Shown here: positions 25,808-35,106 of the stretch, piece after piece
Numbering within the stretch: position 1 is the stretch's first letter
Layout of the letters: each line of letters starts with the position of its first letter
NCBI RefSeq assembly: GCF_009905725.1
Contig: NZ_JAAAKV010000011.1
Span: forward strand, 1-64,000
Source: Emticicia sp. CRIBPO
GTDB lineage: Bacteria; Bacteroidota; Bacteroidia; Cytophagales; Spirosomataceae
Direction of reading: 5' to 3'
Length of the DNA stretch: 64,000 nucleotides
The notes under the pieces: generated by a model
Database searches by the model: none
The model's input: the letters and a program-made list of their open reading frames with translations, nothing else
Told to the model about the DNA's origin: nothing
Made by a program: the position numbers and the translations under genes

Positions 25808-26182
25808 TTACTCCTTTTCCCAATCCAAAACACCTTTCTTAACAATATAATAAAAACCTGCCATCAGGAAACCTACGAATAATATCATTTCTCCGAAGCC
25901 AAACCATCCCAGTTTTTTGAAATTGACAGCCCATGGATACATGAAAATGATTTCAACATCAAAAAGTACGAATAAAATAGCAATAAGAAAATATCTTACT
26001 GATATAGGTGTTCTTGCATCACCCACCGATTCAATACCGCACTCAAAAGGGTCTTCTTTTCTCTTGCTTTTTAATCTTGGCCCGAGATAATGGGTAGCGA
26101 CGATAGTCATAGCAACAAACCCGACAGCAGCTCCGATCTGAACTAAAAGAGGGAGGAAATCTATTGGCAAATATTCTTTCAT
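25808..26182 (-). CDS. nuoA: NADH-quinone oxidoreductase subunit A
   Basis: A 124-residue membrane subunit with three helices (about 8-30, 65-85 and 93-113). DPFECGIESVGDAR is the conserved loop near the quinone site, and FLIAILFVLFDVEIIFMYPWA is the classical second-helix signature with its Asp-Glu pair. It is the first gene of the nuo operon, with a clear promoter just upstream. Confidence 0.97.
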   Translation of the reverse strand: MKEYLPIDFLPLLVQIGAAVGFVAMTIVATHYLGPRLKSKRKEDPFECGIESVGDARTPISVRYFLIAILFVLFDVEIIFMYPWAVNFKKLGWFGFGEMILFVGFLMAGFYYIVKKGVLDWEKE

Positions 26183-26511
26183 TGATGATCATTTAATGAT
26201 TCAAAATTACTACTGTAATAATTAGAAACAAAATAAATGATTTATAGAATTTGCCCTATGAACCTATAATTGGAATGGTTCTAAATAAAAAAGTATAAAG
26301 TAGGGAATCCGGGCAATACCGGAAGGGATTATTATCAAAAAAACAACAAAAACAAGCAAAAACCTTCAAAAAACAAGGCCATAAATCCAATCTGCCGTTT
26401 ATGATTGTTCAGAAACCCGGGAACGCCTTCATGAAAAAGTACAATTGGCCTGCCTTGGGAACCCCTACCCGCCGGGATTATTTTCCTGATTTACAGATAA
26501 TCAGCCGGTTC
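26183..26511. other. Intergenic region upstream of nuoA
   Basis: The right part near 26202-26232 holds the nuo promoter. The remainder (about 26240-26511) is AT-rich with a few GC patches (a short CCGG...CCGG near 26308-26323). I see no gene, strong terminator or repeat in it. Confidence 0.5.
26202..26232 (-). promoter_or_regulatory. Promoter of the nuo operon
   Basis: Read on the minus strand, TTTG (26229-26232), a 19-nt spacer and TAATTTTG (26202-26209) match both elements of the Bacteroidota promoter consensus. The nuoA ATG is 20 nt downstream, so the leader is very short. Confidence 0.75.
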
Positions 26512-28776
26512 TCAGATTTTAAGAATTCTCTTTGACAGCTTGAACCGGTTATTTTTTACCATCACGATATACTGTGATGAAGGCAGTTTCGAAATATCAA
26601 AGATTTTAGGAGAATCAAACACATCAACGTAATACTGCGAAACCAGTCTTCCGGCCAGATCATAAATGATAACGTCTGCATGGTCAATATCCTCGAGGGT
26701 TTCGATCTTCAGCAGGCCGTCCTCAAGCGGATTAGGATAGATACTGATCCCATCTTCAAAAGGGTCGATCAGGAAGTTAATGACAGATGACACCGGAGAA
26801 GTACAACGGAGTACAAATTTATCGGCCAGAGTATAACTTTTAAATACATTAAGCGAATAGGAGCCGGTTTCCCTTACTTTCAGGATGTCTTTATTATTAT
26901 TCAGGATGCCCGTTCCGAGTTTCCATTCATAATTTAAATTCTGAACATCGCCCCCGGTTATACTGCTCAGCGTAAAGGCCCCCGACTGGGTAATGGCAGG
27001 TCTCAAGGGCGTATCGTAAACGGTGACTTTAAGCGGTGCGGTGGTGTTTTCGCAACCGAATTCGTTGGTGGCTTTCAAGGTATAATCCCCCGAAGTCCTG
27101 ACTTTTATACTCTCCATAGTCAATCCGTTACTCCACTGGATATTGGAACTTAAGTTTGAGGTGAGCGTAAGTTCTGAATCCGAACAGATATCCGGGCGGC
27201 CTGAAGCCGTAATGACAGGTTGCGGTAAAGGAAAGGTGACAATCTGCAAAGGATCCGAAGTATTCTGACAGCCATAGGCGTTTTTAGAAGTCACGGTGTA
27301 AGATCCGGGTGTTCCCGTTACTATGGTTCTGCTGACAAATCCATTGCTCCACAAAATCCCGTCCTGGATGCTGGAAGTCAGTGATATCGTTTTACCATCA
27401 CAAAAACTGGTTGCCCCACTCGCAGAGATCGAAGGTTTGTTGGCATACAATTGCTGAAAATAATTCAGCTTCGGGGTATAATACACATTTCCGTTGCCGT
27501 CAAATGCCTTCCCCTGGTAAGAGCCGTTGCCAACAATCACCGAAGCATTGCGGGTGCCGGTACTCCATTCGTATGCAGAGAAAGCCCCGGGCATATTCAA
27601 ACCGATAGGCTGAGAACTGGAAGGGTTACAGTTTGCGTTAACCCTTAAAGGAGCATTGGCCATCTGCGGTTGTGAGTTCTGGAAAAATGCATCGCCCAGG
27701 TAATTGCTCCAGTACTCTGCCAGAAGGCCTAAGCCGGAAGCTGAAAAATGGACTCCGTCTACCCTGTCTGAAATATTGTCTGTTTCAGGCCCGGGGAAAA
27801 CGTTGGAGTTATTGTTAATCACTGTATTTTGCCCGTCAATGACCGGCTGGTAACTCGTTCTTCTGTCATCCCTTGAAACCCTGGAAACTACCCATGAAAT
27901 ATTTTTACTGAGATGCTGACGTGTGGCACCGATCACAAAGCTCAGGTCGTTGGCATATTGAGAGGCAGAGGTGCTGAGATAGTTGTCCGCTTCTCCCTGG
28001 TGCCATAGCACCGCTCTGATACCCAGAGAATTAATATAATAATTTAATGCGTCCTTCAGACTGTTATAGGGATATCCGGGGGCTGCCACGTAGCCTGAAT
28101 AAACATTCCTGCCTGATTGCCCCTCAGCACTGATCCTGAAGGCATTGATATGAAAACCCTCCCATGCTGCATTGATAAACAAAACCGGGACGTTGAGCCG
28201 TCTTACCAGTTTATCTCCCAATTCACCCCAACACCAGGCACCCTGGCCCAGCGGAGCGATCCTCACGTCCGACCTTAACTGGCTGAACTCGGGAAAATAG
28301 GGTTTTTCAGAACCGTAAGAGAAAAAATTTGTAATGGCATTGACCCTGTCGTCCTGTGCTCCTTTTTGTCCGTAATTGAAATAACCCTGTGCATTGGATT
28401 GTCCGGAAACCAAAAAGACTTCTCCTACCCCTACTTTTTCAATTGATGAGCTTGAATTGACAACGCCGCCGAGTGAACTCCTGACTTCCAGTCTGTACCA
28501 ACCACCGTCAGCTGTCAGTGAACCGGTAAAGATGGCGTTTGACGGACCATTATCAATGACGGTCCAGTCTACAGCAGAGCCGCCCTGGACTGGAACCAGT
28601 CGGGCTTCGATTTTATCTGAGTTTGAATTGAATGTACCACCAATAAAAACAGTACCGCGATTGTCTTTATTTCTTTGAAATACCATACGGTTAGCAGGAT
28701 AAGTCACCTCAACCTGAGCCGCTGCTTCAAAAACAATAAAGTAAAGTAAGATAACAATAAGTCTTTTCACGTTCAT
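26512..28776 (-). CDS. T9SS-secreted SGNH esterase (sialate O-acetylesterase-like)
   Basis: A 754-residue secreted protein. Signal peptide about 1-20; SASA-type SGNH esterase domain about 80-365 with the nucleophile Ser127 in VSGQSNAQG, WHQGEADN, and a DGVHFSASG block giving the catalytic Asp and His. Two Ig-like repeats follow (about 445-510 and 520-590, each with a Cys pair and an I-L/Q-WSNG core), then a third partial one. The last 75 residues (SIYPNPLEDG ... LSKRILKI) are a type A T9SS sorting domain, so the protein is exported across the outer membrane and probably anchored. Its likely substrate is an O-acetylated glycan. Confidence 0.9.
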   Translation of the reverse strand: MNVKRLIVILLYFIVFEAAAQVEVTYPANRMVFQRNKDNRGTVFIGGTFNSNSDKIEARLVPVQGGSAVDWTVIDNGPSNAIFTGSLTADGGWYRLEVRSSLGGVVNSSSSIEKVGVGEVFLVSGQSNAQGYFNYGQKGAQDDRVNAITNFFSYGSEKPYFPEFSQLRSDVRIAPLGQGAWCWGELGDKLVRRLNVPVLFINAAWEGFHINAFRISAEGQSGRNVYSGYVAAPGYPYNSLKDALNYYINSLGIRAVLWHQGEADNYLSTSASQYANDLSFVIGATRQHLSKNISWVVSRVSRDDRRTSYQPVIDGQNTVINNNSNVFPGPETDNISDRVDGVHFSASGLGLLAEYWSNYLGDAFFQNSQPQMANAPLRVNANCNPSSSQPIGLNMPGAFSAYEWSTGTRNASVIVGNGSYQGKAFDGNGNVYYTPKLNYFQQLYANKPSISASGATSFCDGKTISLTSSIQDGILWSNGFVSRTIVTGTPGSYTVTSKNAYGCQNTSDPLQIVTFPLPQPVITASGRPDICSDSELTLTSNLSSNIQWSNGLTMESIKVRTSGDYTLKATNEFGCENTTAPLKVTVYDTPLRPAITQSGAFTLSSITGGDVQNLNYEWKLGTGILNNNKDILKVRETGSYSLNVFKSYTLADKFVLRCTSPVSSVINFLIDPFEDGISIYPNPLEDGLLKIETLEDIDHADVIIYDLAGRLVSQYYVDVFDSPKIFDISKLPSSQYIVMVKNNRFKLSKRILKI

Positions 28777-28858
28777 AAAAGTTGCAATACAAAATCAGTA
28801 AACCTTTTCAGGTTCATTTATTTTTTAACAAATTCTACTATCTCAATAAAGTCCGGGA

Positions 28859-29842
28859 TCAGATACTATGCCAGATCAAATCCTTTAATTCGGACAGCCC
28901 TTCGCTGGTCAAGGATGAAAAGAAAACGTAAGACAAGTCCTTGGGGATTTTTTTTGATATTTTCTTTTTCGTTTCTTCACTCATAGAATCAAGCTTCGAA
29001 ATACCCAGGATTCTGTTTTTGTCCAGCAGCTCCGGATTGTACTTCTTCAGCTCTTTTAACAAGGTCTTATATTCTTTCAAAGGATCGTCTCCCGAACCAT
29101 CCACCACAAAGAGTAAAATTGAATTTCGCTCTATGTGTCTTAAGAAACGAAGACCAAGGCCTTTTCCTTGTGATGCACCCTCAATAATTCCGGGAATATC
29201 TGCCATCACAAAAGACTGGAAGCTTTTATAAGACACTACGCCGAGGTTTGGCGTCAGTGTTGTGAAAGGATAATCAGCGATTTCAGGCTTGGCAGCAGAC
29301 ATTACAGACAATAATGTTGACTTTCCTGCATTAGGAAACCCAACCAGCCCGACGTCAGCCAGAAGCCTTAATTCAAACACTACCCAGTTTTCCTGTCCGG
29401 ACTCTCCGGGCTGAGCATAATTAGGGGTTTGTTTGGTAGAAGACTTAAAGTGTGTGTTACCGAGTCCTCCTTTTCCCCCGCTCATCAAAATTATTTCCTG
29501 GCCGTCTTCAATGATTTCAGCCAGCTGGTTACCGCTTTCAGAGTCTTTAGCTACAGTGCCCAAAGGCACCTCGATAATGATATCTTCGCCCTGGGCACCA
29601 GAGCTACGGCTTTTCCCTCCGGCTGATCCACCTTCAGCCTTGATATGTTTCTGATATTTTAAATGCAGCAATGTCCACAACTGCTTGTTACCCCTGATGA
29701 TAATATGACCGCCTCTGCCACCGTCACCACCGTCGGGACCACCTTTATCGACAAATTTCTCTCTCCTGAAATGAACGGCACCTGCCCCCCCATTTCCGGA
29801 TTTACAATGTATTTTTACGTAGTCGATAAAGTTTGAAGACAT
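28859..29842 (-). CDS. obg: GTPase Obg (CgtA)
   Basis: A 327-residue Obg GTPase that supports late 50S ribosome assembly. The Gly-rich Obg fold occupies about 1-158 ([12 protein letters not shown]). The GTPase domain (about 160-327) has the P-loop [12 protein letters not shown], switch [12 protein letters not shown], a SKLD in place of the usual NKxD, and SSLTSEGL. It is the standard length without a long C-terminal extension. The Ser at the NKxD position is worth noting but may still bind guanine through Asp. Confidence 0.96.
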   Translation of the reverse strand: MSSNFIDYVKIHCKSGNGGAGAVHFRREKFVDKGGPDGGDGGRGGHIIIRGNKQLWTLLHLKYQKHIKAEGGSAGGKSRSSGAQGEDIIIEVPLGTVAKDSESGNQLAEIIEDGQEIILMSGGKGGLGNTHFKSSTKQTPNYAQPGESGQENWVVFELRLLADVGLVGFPNAGKSTLLSVMSAAKPEIADYPFTTLTPNLGVVSYKSFQSFVMADIPGIIEGASQGKGLGLRFLRHIERNSILLFVVDGSGDDPLKEYKTLLKELKKYNPELLDKNRILGISKLDSMSEETKKKISKKIPKDLSYVFFSSLTSEGLSELKDLIWHSI

Positions 29843-29863
29843 CTTTTAAAATTAATTTAATTG

Positions 29864-29871
29864 CAAATTTA
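29864..29871 (-). promoter_or_regulatory. Candidate -7 element of obg
   Basis: TAAATTTG on the minus strand matches TAnnTTTG, 21 nt upstream of the obg start. No convincing -33 TTG lies at the usual distance, so only the -7 box is supported. Confidence 0.35.
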
Positions 29872-29924
29872 CCAATAAATACCCACAAATGCCTTATAAA
29901 AAGGCAAATTCGATTTTATGGCAA

Positions 29925-30497
29925 TCATATAGCGGCATCAATGGCTTCTGATATCATGCCAAAAATGGCCTGGATATCTCCCACCCCGTTGATCTTCACG
30001 ACCTTTCCCTGTTCCTGGTAATAAGGCAATACATGGATGGTTTTCTCGAAATACTCATCAATTCTTTTCACGAGTTTGCTTTCGTCGTCATCCGCTCTTC
30101 CGCTTATTTTCTTTCTTTCAGCGATTCTTTCCTTGATCACCTGCTGATCCACGTCAAGTTGTAACACCAGGTCAACCTTACAGCCTTTGCCTTCCAGAAA
30201 GGCATCCAATGCCTCTGCCTGGTTTACCGTGCGTGGAAAACCATCAAAAATAAACCCTCTCACGTCTTTATTCCTGGTTACCTCTTCCTCAAGCATGTCA
30301 ATCGTAATCGAATCAGGCACCAGCAGCCCGTCAGCCAGAATCTGCTTTACTCTCGTGCCCAGTTCAGTGTCGTTCTGAATGTGCATTCTGAACATATCTC
30401 CGGTTGAAATATGAGCAAGCTGATATTTTTCAATTATTTTTTCTGACTGAGTACCTTTCCCTGCACCCGGAGGGCCAAAAATGACTAAATTGAACAT
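29925..30497 (-). CDS. adk: Adenylate kinase
   Basis: A 190-residue short-type adenylate kinase that equilibrates ATP+AMP with 2 ADP. The P-loop is GPPGAGKGTQSE at the N-terminus; GFPRTVNQAEAL (about 84-95) binds AMP, and the LID is the short zinc-free type (ISGRADDDESKL). It lies just upstream of obg on the same strand with 82 nt between, possibly co-transcribed. Confidence 0.97.
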   Translation of the reverse strand: MFNLVIFGPPGAGKGTQSEKIIEKYQLAHISTGDMFRMHIQNDTELGTRVKQILADGLLVPDSITIDMLEEEVTRNKDVRGFIFDGFPRTVNQAEALDAFLEGKGCKVDLVLQLDVDQQVIKERIAERKKISGRADDDESKLVKRIDEYFEKTIHVLPYYQEQGKVVKINGVGDIQAIFGMISEAIDAAI

Positions 30498-30570
30498 ATA
30501 GGATGGTTTAAATTTTTAACAGGACGCAAAAATATTATTTTTTTCAATTGAGACGGCATAAAACACGAAA

Positions 30571-30606
30571 AAAGTGAAGCCCGAAATAAATTCCGGGCTT
30601 CACTTT
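30571..30606 (-). terminator. Terminator after the TPR-protein gene
   Basis: AAAGTGAAGCCCG (30571-30583) and CGGGCTTCACTTT (30594-30606) form a perfect 13-bp stem with a 10-nt loop that can extend inward, and a T-run follows on the minus strand. Confidence 0.9.
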
Positions 30607-30626
30607 CAACCAGATATGGTCATTGA

Positions 30627-32345
30627 TTATATCTTTCCTTCTTTAGGCTTTGTACTGTCAGCAGGTGCGGTAGTCACCGGGGTAACTCCATTTACCATGT
30701 CAAGAAGCTCTTTCGCTCTTGCATTGTTAGGCTCATATTTAAGCACCTCTGTCAGATAAGCTGCTGCTTTTGCAGTGTCTTTGGTTACTGCATACTCTCT
30801 ACCTGCAAGATAGATCAGGGCTCCAACCACATCACGGGCAGATTTTGCTCTCAGTTCTTCAGTAGGCAGAAGCGACAGGAACTTCTCGTACAAAGGATAA
30901 GCTCCGTAATTGGCACTGAAAGTCGAATCGCCCTGGTATCTGAACACCTGAATCTGTGCCCTGATGGCATAAGCAGCCGGCCAGGCATCTTTGTAAACGC
31001 TTAACACCTTACCAAAAGTAGTATCTGCTTTTTCCCAGTTTTTAAGCTGATAGTAAAGAATACCCAGGTTAGCGTAATCACCTACATCAGGTTTTTTGCT
31101 GGTGGCAAGTGATTTCTCAAGGTACAACGCCGACTTATCATATTTTTTAGCGGCTTTGAATCTTTCAGCCAGGTCTTTGTAGTAGTTAAAGGCAGTGTCA
31201 CCTAAAGCAACCGCTTTTTCTACATAAATCATACCCAGTGAATCATTCTGGCTTTTTACAGGCTCTTCAGCAGGGATATCAAGATAAGATCTACCCATAT
31301 AGCCATAATCCAAACCTAATATTTCCTCTTTAGGAGCAGTTTCCACATACTTCTTCAAAAGCTCAATCGCTTCAAGAGGCAGCTTCTGCTCAAACTTGGC
31401 TATACCAGCCAGACGAAGCACGATCGGGTCATTGCTGCAGCTTTTGATATCGTTGATGGTTTTCAACACGTTATCATAATCTTTAGCGATGAAGGCCAGC
31501 TTTACATAACGCAGTTTCGCTTTACAGTCTCCGTCACTTTTCTCAAGATATTTTTTAGCAGCGGCTGCTGACAAGTCAAATTTCGCGAAAGTCTGATTGA
31601 ATGAGCTCAGGTATTTATAGATAGGAGCATGTTCCGGATCGGCAGCAACACCTTTGTCTATGGTTTCCTTTGCTTCTTTATAGTTTTTACTCTGTAACCA
31701 GATCTTAGACATTTTTTCATAGATTCTGGCTTGTTTTTTATTCAGTCTTTCAGCATTCTGAAGAGCGTTCATAGCATCTCCACCTTCACCTTTGATCAGG
31801 TAAGCATCAGCCAAAGCGATATAAATCTCAGGATTGTCTTTCACTTTCGACTTTTCAAGAGCCATATTCAGGTTAATGATGGCTTCAGCAGGGTCAGTTG
31901 CACCCGGGAAAAGCGTGTAAGCCTCACCTACTCTGTACAATATCTCCACATCTTTTGATTTGGTTCTTTTCAAAACTTCATCAAAGATCAACTTGGCACC
32001 GGCAATATCTTTAGAAGCCAATTTTACCATACCAAGACCCACTGTGTTCAGAGGATCACCTTTCTTGTCCAGAGCATTTCCTTTTTCGAAAGCTTCCTGA
32101 GCTTGTTTAATCACGTCAGCCTGAAGTGACTCAGCTGTGCTTCTCAATAAAGAATAACCTTTAACAAAATAAGCATCCGTAGAAGGATTGGTCGCTATTA
32201 CCTGGTCAATAGCTTTTGCTGCGGCGGTGTAACGTTCAGCATCCAAATGTTTTACAGCATCATCCACACTCTGTGATTTAGCGGAAAATAATACCCCAAA
32301 AAACAGCACCCCCGTTAATGCTAGAGTTTTCATAATTTTGATCAT
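30627..32345 (-). CDS. Exported TPR-repeat protein
   Basis: A 572-residue periplasmic or outer-membrane-associated protein. A signal peptide (about 1-24, ending SAKSQ) precedes helical TPR-type repeats that run almost to the end, for example DAEHYx..AIDQVIATNPS, ALEKSKVKDNPE and LTEVLKYEPNNARA. A Pro/Thr-rich tail ends in KEGKI. TPR proteins are protein-binding scaffolds; the partner is unknown. The start could also be the Met four codons later (32333). It is monocistronic, with a strong terminator. Confidence 0.85.
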   Translation of the reverse strand: MIKIMKTLALTGVLFFGVLFSAKSQSVDDAVKHLDAERYTAAAKAIDQVIATNPSTDAYFVKGYSLLRSTAESLQADVIKQAQEAFEKGNALDKKGDPLNTVGLGMVKLASKDIAGAKLIFDEVLKRTKSKDVEILYRVGEAYTLFPGATDPAEAIINLNMALEKSKVKDNPEIYIALADAYLIKGEGGDAMNALQNAERLNKKQARIYEKMSKIWLQSKNYKEAKETIDKGVAADPEHAPIYKYLSSFNQTFAKFDLSAAAAKKYLEKSDGDCKAKLRYVKLAFIAKDYDNVLKTINDIKSCSNDPIVLRLAGIAKFEQKLPLEAIELLKKYVETAPKEEILGLDYGYMGRSYLDIPAEEPVKSQNDSLGMIYVEKAVALGDTAFNYYKDLAERFKAAKKYDKSALYLEKSLATSKKPDVGDYANLGILYYQLKNWEKADTTFGKVLSVYKDAWPAAYAIRAQIQVFRYQGDSTFSANYGAYPLYEKFLSLLPTEELRAKSARDVVGALIYLAGREYAVTKDTAKAAAYLTEVLKYEPNNARAKELLDMVNGVTPVTTAPADSTKPKEGKI

Positions 32346-32745
32346 CTTGACGTCTTAAGTAATAAGGTTATTTGATAGAATAAATAATTTAAAGAATGCA
32401 ATTTAAAAGTTTTCATTGGTTAAATAAATCATTTTGAAAATTTATTGCTTCCTTTTTTTCAATTAGATTGTATTCAGAGCCCATATTTTATTAATGAAAT
32501 GTTAAGAAACATATGTTTTTTCGCGATCTCAGGCTTTTCTGAGAGCTTTTCACTAAAAACTTAGTTCAAACCATCTTTCCGTCGAAATTTATAACTTTTT
32601 GAAAAATATTTTAAAAAACTTTTTGAGTCTTTTCCGATTAACTAAAAATTCCTCAATTTATTCTTCGAATATTAAAATTAATAAATAGCGAAACAAAAAA
32701 ACACCCCGGGGATCCGGGGTGTTTCCATATTGTTACTTAAGAATA
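32346..32745. other. AT-rich intergenic region with rny terminator
   Basis: These 400 nt hold the promoter region of the TPR gene on the right-to-left strand and, near the right end, the rny terminator (32701-32722). A small hairpin (CTCAG...CTGAG near 32529-32543) is visible. No gene or tRNA is seen. Confidence 0.5.
32701..32722 (-). terminator. Terminator after rny
   Basis: ACACCCCGG (32701-32709) pairs with CCGGGGTGT (32714-32722) around a 4-nt loop; A's to the left give a long T-run on the minus strand. It ends the pheT-zapA-rny unit. Confidence 0.92.
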
Positions 32746-34311
32746 TTATTTGGCATAAGCCACGCTTCTCATCTCTCTGATGACGCAGACTTTGATCTGA
32801 CCAGGATATTGCATTTCTTTTTCTATCCTCTGCGAAATATTGAATGACATCTGGCTGGCTTGTTCATCAGAACAGTTCTCAGCATCTACAATGACCCTCA
32901 GTTCACGTCCGGCCTGGATGGCGTAGCATTTTTCAACACCATTGAACGACAGTGCCAGGTCTTCAAGGTCACGGAGACGTCTGGCGTAAGATTCCATCAT
33001 TTCACGACGGGCACCCGGTCTTGAACCTGAAATGGCATCACAAACCTGGATGATCGGCGAAATCATAGAAGTCATTTCAATTTCATCGTGGTGAGCACCG
33101 ATGGCGTTACAAACCTCAGGGTTCTCCTTGTATTTTTTGGCCATTTCCATACCCAGGATAGCATGGGGCAGATCCGACTCTTCCTGATTTACTTTCCCGA
33201 TATCATGCAGTAAACCGGCTCTTTTGGCTAATTTAACGTTCAAGCCCATTTCAGCTGCCATGGTAGCACAAAGTTTGGCTACTTCGCGTGAGTGCTGAAG
33301 AAGGTTTTGTCCGTAAGATGATCTGAATCTCATCCTTCCGACCATTTTGATCAGTTCAGGGTGCAAACCGTGGATGCCCAGGTCGATGACCGTTCTCTCC
33401 CCGATTTCGATCACTTCATTATCAATGTCTTTCCTTGTCTTATTGACAATTTCTTCGATACGGGCCGGGTGAATCCTTCCGTCCTGCACCAGTCTGTGCA
33501 ATGACAAACGGGCTACCTCTCTCCTTACCGGATCAAAGCTTGAAATAACAATGGCCTCAGGGGTATCATCCACGATGATCTCCACACCTGTGGCGGCTTC
33601 CAGGGCACGGATGTTACGACCTTCACGACCGATGATCTTACCTTTGATTTCGTCACTTTCGATGTTGAATACCGAAACACAGTTTTCAATGGCCTGCTCT
33701 GCAGCGGTCCTCTGAATGGTTTCGATGACAATTTTCTTGGCTTCTTTGGTTGCCGAAAGTTTGGCTTCTTCAATGGCCTGCTTCACAAAGCTTGAAGCTT
33801 TTGATTCCGCTTCACTTTTAAGGGCGTCTACCAGTTGTTGTTTGGCTTGCTCTGCGGTCAGGTTAGCTATTTTTTCCAGCTGGGTTACCTGCTGCTGATG
33901 TAGCTTATCGGCTTCTTCCTTCTTCTTATTAGCGATTTCCAGCTGATCATTCAGCTTGACATTTTTGGCTTCAAGATCCGTTTCGGCTCTTTTGTTCTGT
34001 TCTATCATCTGAGCGGCCTGCTGCTGCATTTGCTTCACCTTCTGCTCATTCTGGATGATGATGTTTTTACGTCTGTTGGAATCGTCTTCAAACTCTGTTT
34101 TGAGTTTCAGATAGTGTTCTTTGGCTTCCAGCATCTTGTCTCTTTTGACGCTTTCGGCGTTGGCGTTGGCATTGCGTATGATATCGGCAGCTTTACGTTC
34201 TGCTTCTTCTTCCTGATTCTTTAAATTCTTTTTGAGCAGTGACTGCCCTACAAAAAAACCTCCCGCTAATCCACCAAGCAGACCCAGGATTAATAATAAG
34301 TATTGTGACAT
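32746..34311 (-). CDS. rny: Ribonuclease Y
   Basis: A 521-residue membrane-anchored endoribonuclease that initiates mRNA decay. In order: one N-terminal helix (about 2-22), a long coiled coil (about 25-200), a KH RNA-binding domain (about 208-275, [15 protein letters not shown]), and an HD domain (about 335-430; HSREVAKL and AGLLHDIGK give the metal His-Asp). I start it at ATG 34311 ([14 protein letters not shown]), because the in-frame extension to 34422 overlaps zapA and is not hydrophobic or conserved-looking. It is the last gene of the pheT-coiled coil-zapA-rny group. Confidence 0.95.
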   Translation of the reverse strand: MSQYLLLILGLLGGLAGGFFVGQSLLKKNLKNQEEEAERKAADIIRNANANAESVKRDKMLEAKEHYLKLKTEFEDDSNRRKNIIIQNEQKVKQMQQQAAQMIEQNKRAETDLEAKNVKLNDQLEIANKKKEEADKLHQQQVTQLEKIANLTAEQAKQQLVDALKSEAESKASSFVKQAIEEAKLSATKEAKKIVIETIQRTAAEQAIENCVSVFNIESDEIKGKIIGREGRNIRALEAATGVEIIVDDTPEAIVISSFDPVRREVARLSLHRLVQDGRIHPARIEEIVNKTRKDIDNEVIEIGERTVIDLGIHGLHPELIKMVGRMRFRSSYGQNLLQHSREVAKLCATMAAEMGLNVKLAKRAGLLHDIGKVNQEESDLPHAILGMEMAKKYKENPEVCNAIGAHHDEIEMTSMISPIIQVCDAISGSRPGARREMMESYARRLRDLEDLALSFNGVEKCYAIQAGRELRVIVDAENCSDEQASQMSFNISQRIEKEMQYPGQIKVCVIREMRSVAYAK

Positions 34312-34399
34312 ATAATTATAGAGTAAATAAAATGTGATTCCGAAACTCCGTTCCGGTGGGATATTTACTGCAAAAAGAAAGGTATGAAAACAGGAGGAA

Positions 34400-34687
34400 T
34401 CAGTTGTCGAATCTGAGTTCAATATTATTTAAACGTTCCTGAGCTACTTCACGCAACTTCTGGTATTTCTCGTTGACCTGCAAAGCATCCACAAGGGCTT
34501 CTATCGCTACTACTCCCATCAGTTTTTCTGAAGTGGTGTAGGCTGAATAATCGTTTTTAAGGGAAGCCAACCGCTCGTTTATTATATCTTTTGCTTCTCT
34601 GAAATATGGTTCGTCTTCAGGCTTCACTCTGAACGGGTATAAATCCCCATTAATGTTCAGAACCGTTTTTATTTTTTCCGACTCCAT
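34400..34687 (-). CDS. zapA: Cell division protein ZapA
   Basis: A 95-residue ZapA-family protein, which binds FtsZ and bundles filaments at midcell. The N-terminal part has the [13 protein letters not shown] strand pattern and the C-terminal half is a helix for tetramer formation ([15 protein letters not shown]). It is 18 nt after a coiled-coil gene and shares the operon with pheT and rny, a gene order frequent in Bacteroidota. Confidence 0.9.
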   Translation of the reverse strand: MESEKIKTVLNINGDLYPFRVKPEDEPYFREAKDIINERLASLKNDYSAYTTSEKLMGVVAIEALVDALQVNEKYQKLREVAQERLNNIELRFDN

Positions 34688-34705
34688 AGGCTTTAAAGCT
34701 CTCTT

Positions 34706-35095
34706 TTACTTTTCCAATAGATGAATACAATGATCTATTTCATCTATCAATGATTCTACTAATTCCTTCAAATTCCCGGAACCTGTCTCTTTTTCATCAA
34801 TATCGGATACAATCTTAATGATTTTATTTTTAATTTTAAAGTTTTGAGGTAGTAAAGTACGCTCTTTCTCTAATTTATTTTTCAAATCACCGATTTCCGC
34901 CTTTAAAATAGAATTTTTCTTCTTAAGGGCTTCAATTTCTTTTTTTAGTTCTTCTTTCTCGTATTTTAATCCAAGTAATTGCTGATTTAAACTGGCTTTC
35001 AGCACTTTCTGATGCTCCACCAATACGGCAATTTCCTCAAACTTGGCCAGCAAAAACGCATTCTCATTTTCAAACTTCGTGTTGGTCTTTGCCAT
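34706..35095 (-). CDS. Coiled-coil protein next to ZapA
   Basis: A 129-residue protein that is almost wholly alpha-helical. Residues about 20-75 form heptad-rich coiled coil rich in Lys, Glu and Leu; the C-terminal 40 residues (ESLIDEIDHCIHLLEK at the end) form another helix. I do not recognise a named family. Sitting between pheT and zapA, it may be a ZapA partner analogous to ZapB, but this is inferred from position and coiled-coil nature only. Confidence 0.75.
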   Translation of the reverse strand: MAKTNTKFENENAFLLAKFEEIAVLVEHQKVLKASLNQQLLGLKYEKEELKKEIEALKKKNSILKAEIGDLKNKLEKERTLLPQNFKIKNKIIKIVSDIDEKETGSGNLKELVESLIDEIDHCIHLLEK

Positions 35096-35106
35096 GCCCT
35101 TTTTTG

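Noticed and set aside
34312-34422. Extended N-terminus of RNase Y
   Set aside because: It overlaps zapA and precedes the typical membrane anchor; MSQYLLL is the natural start.
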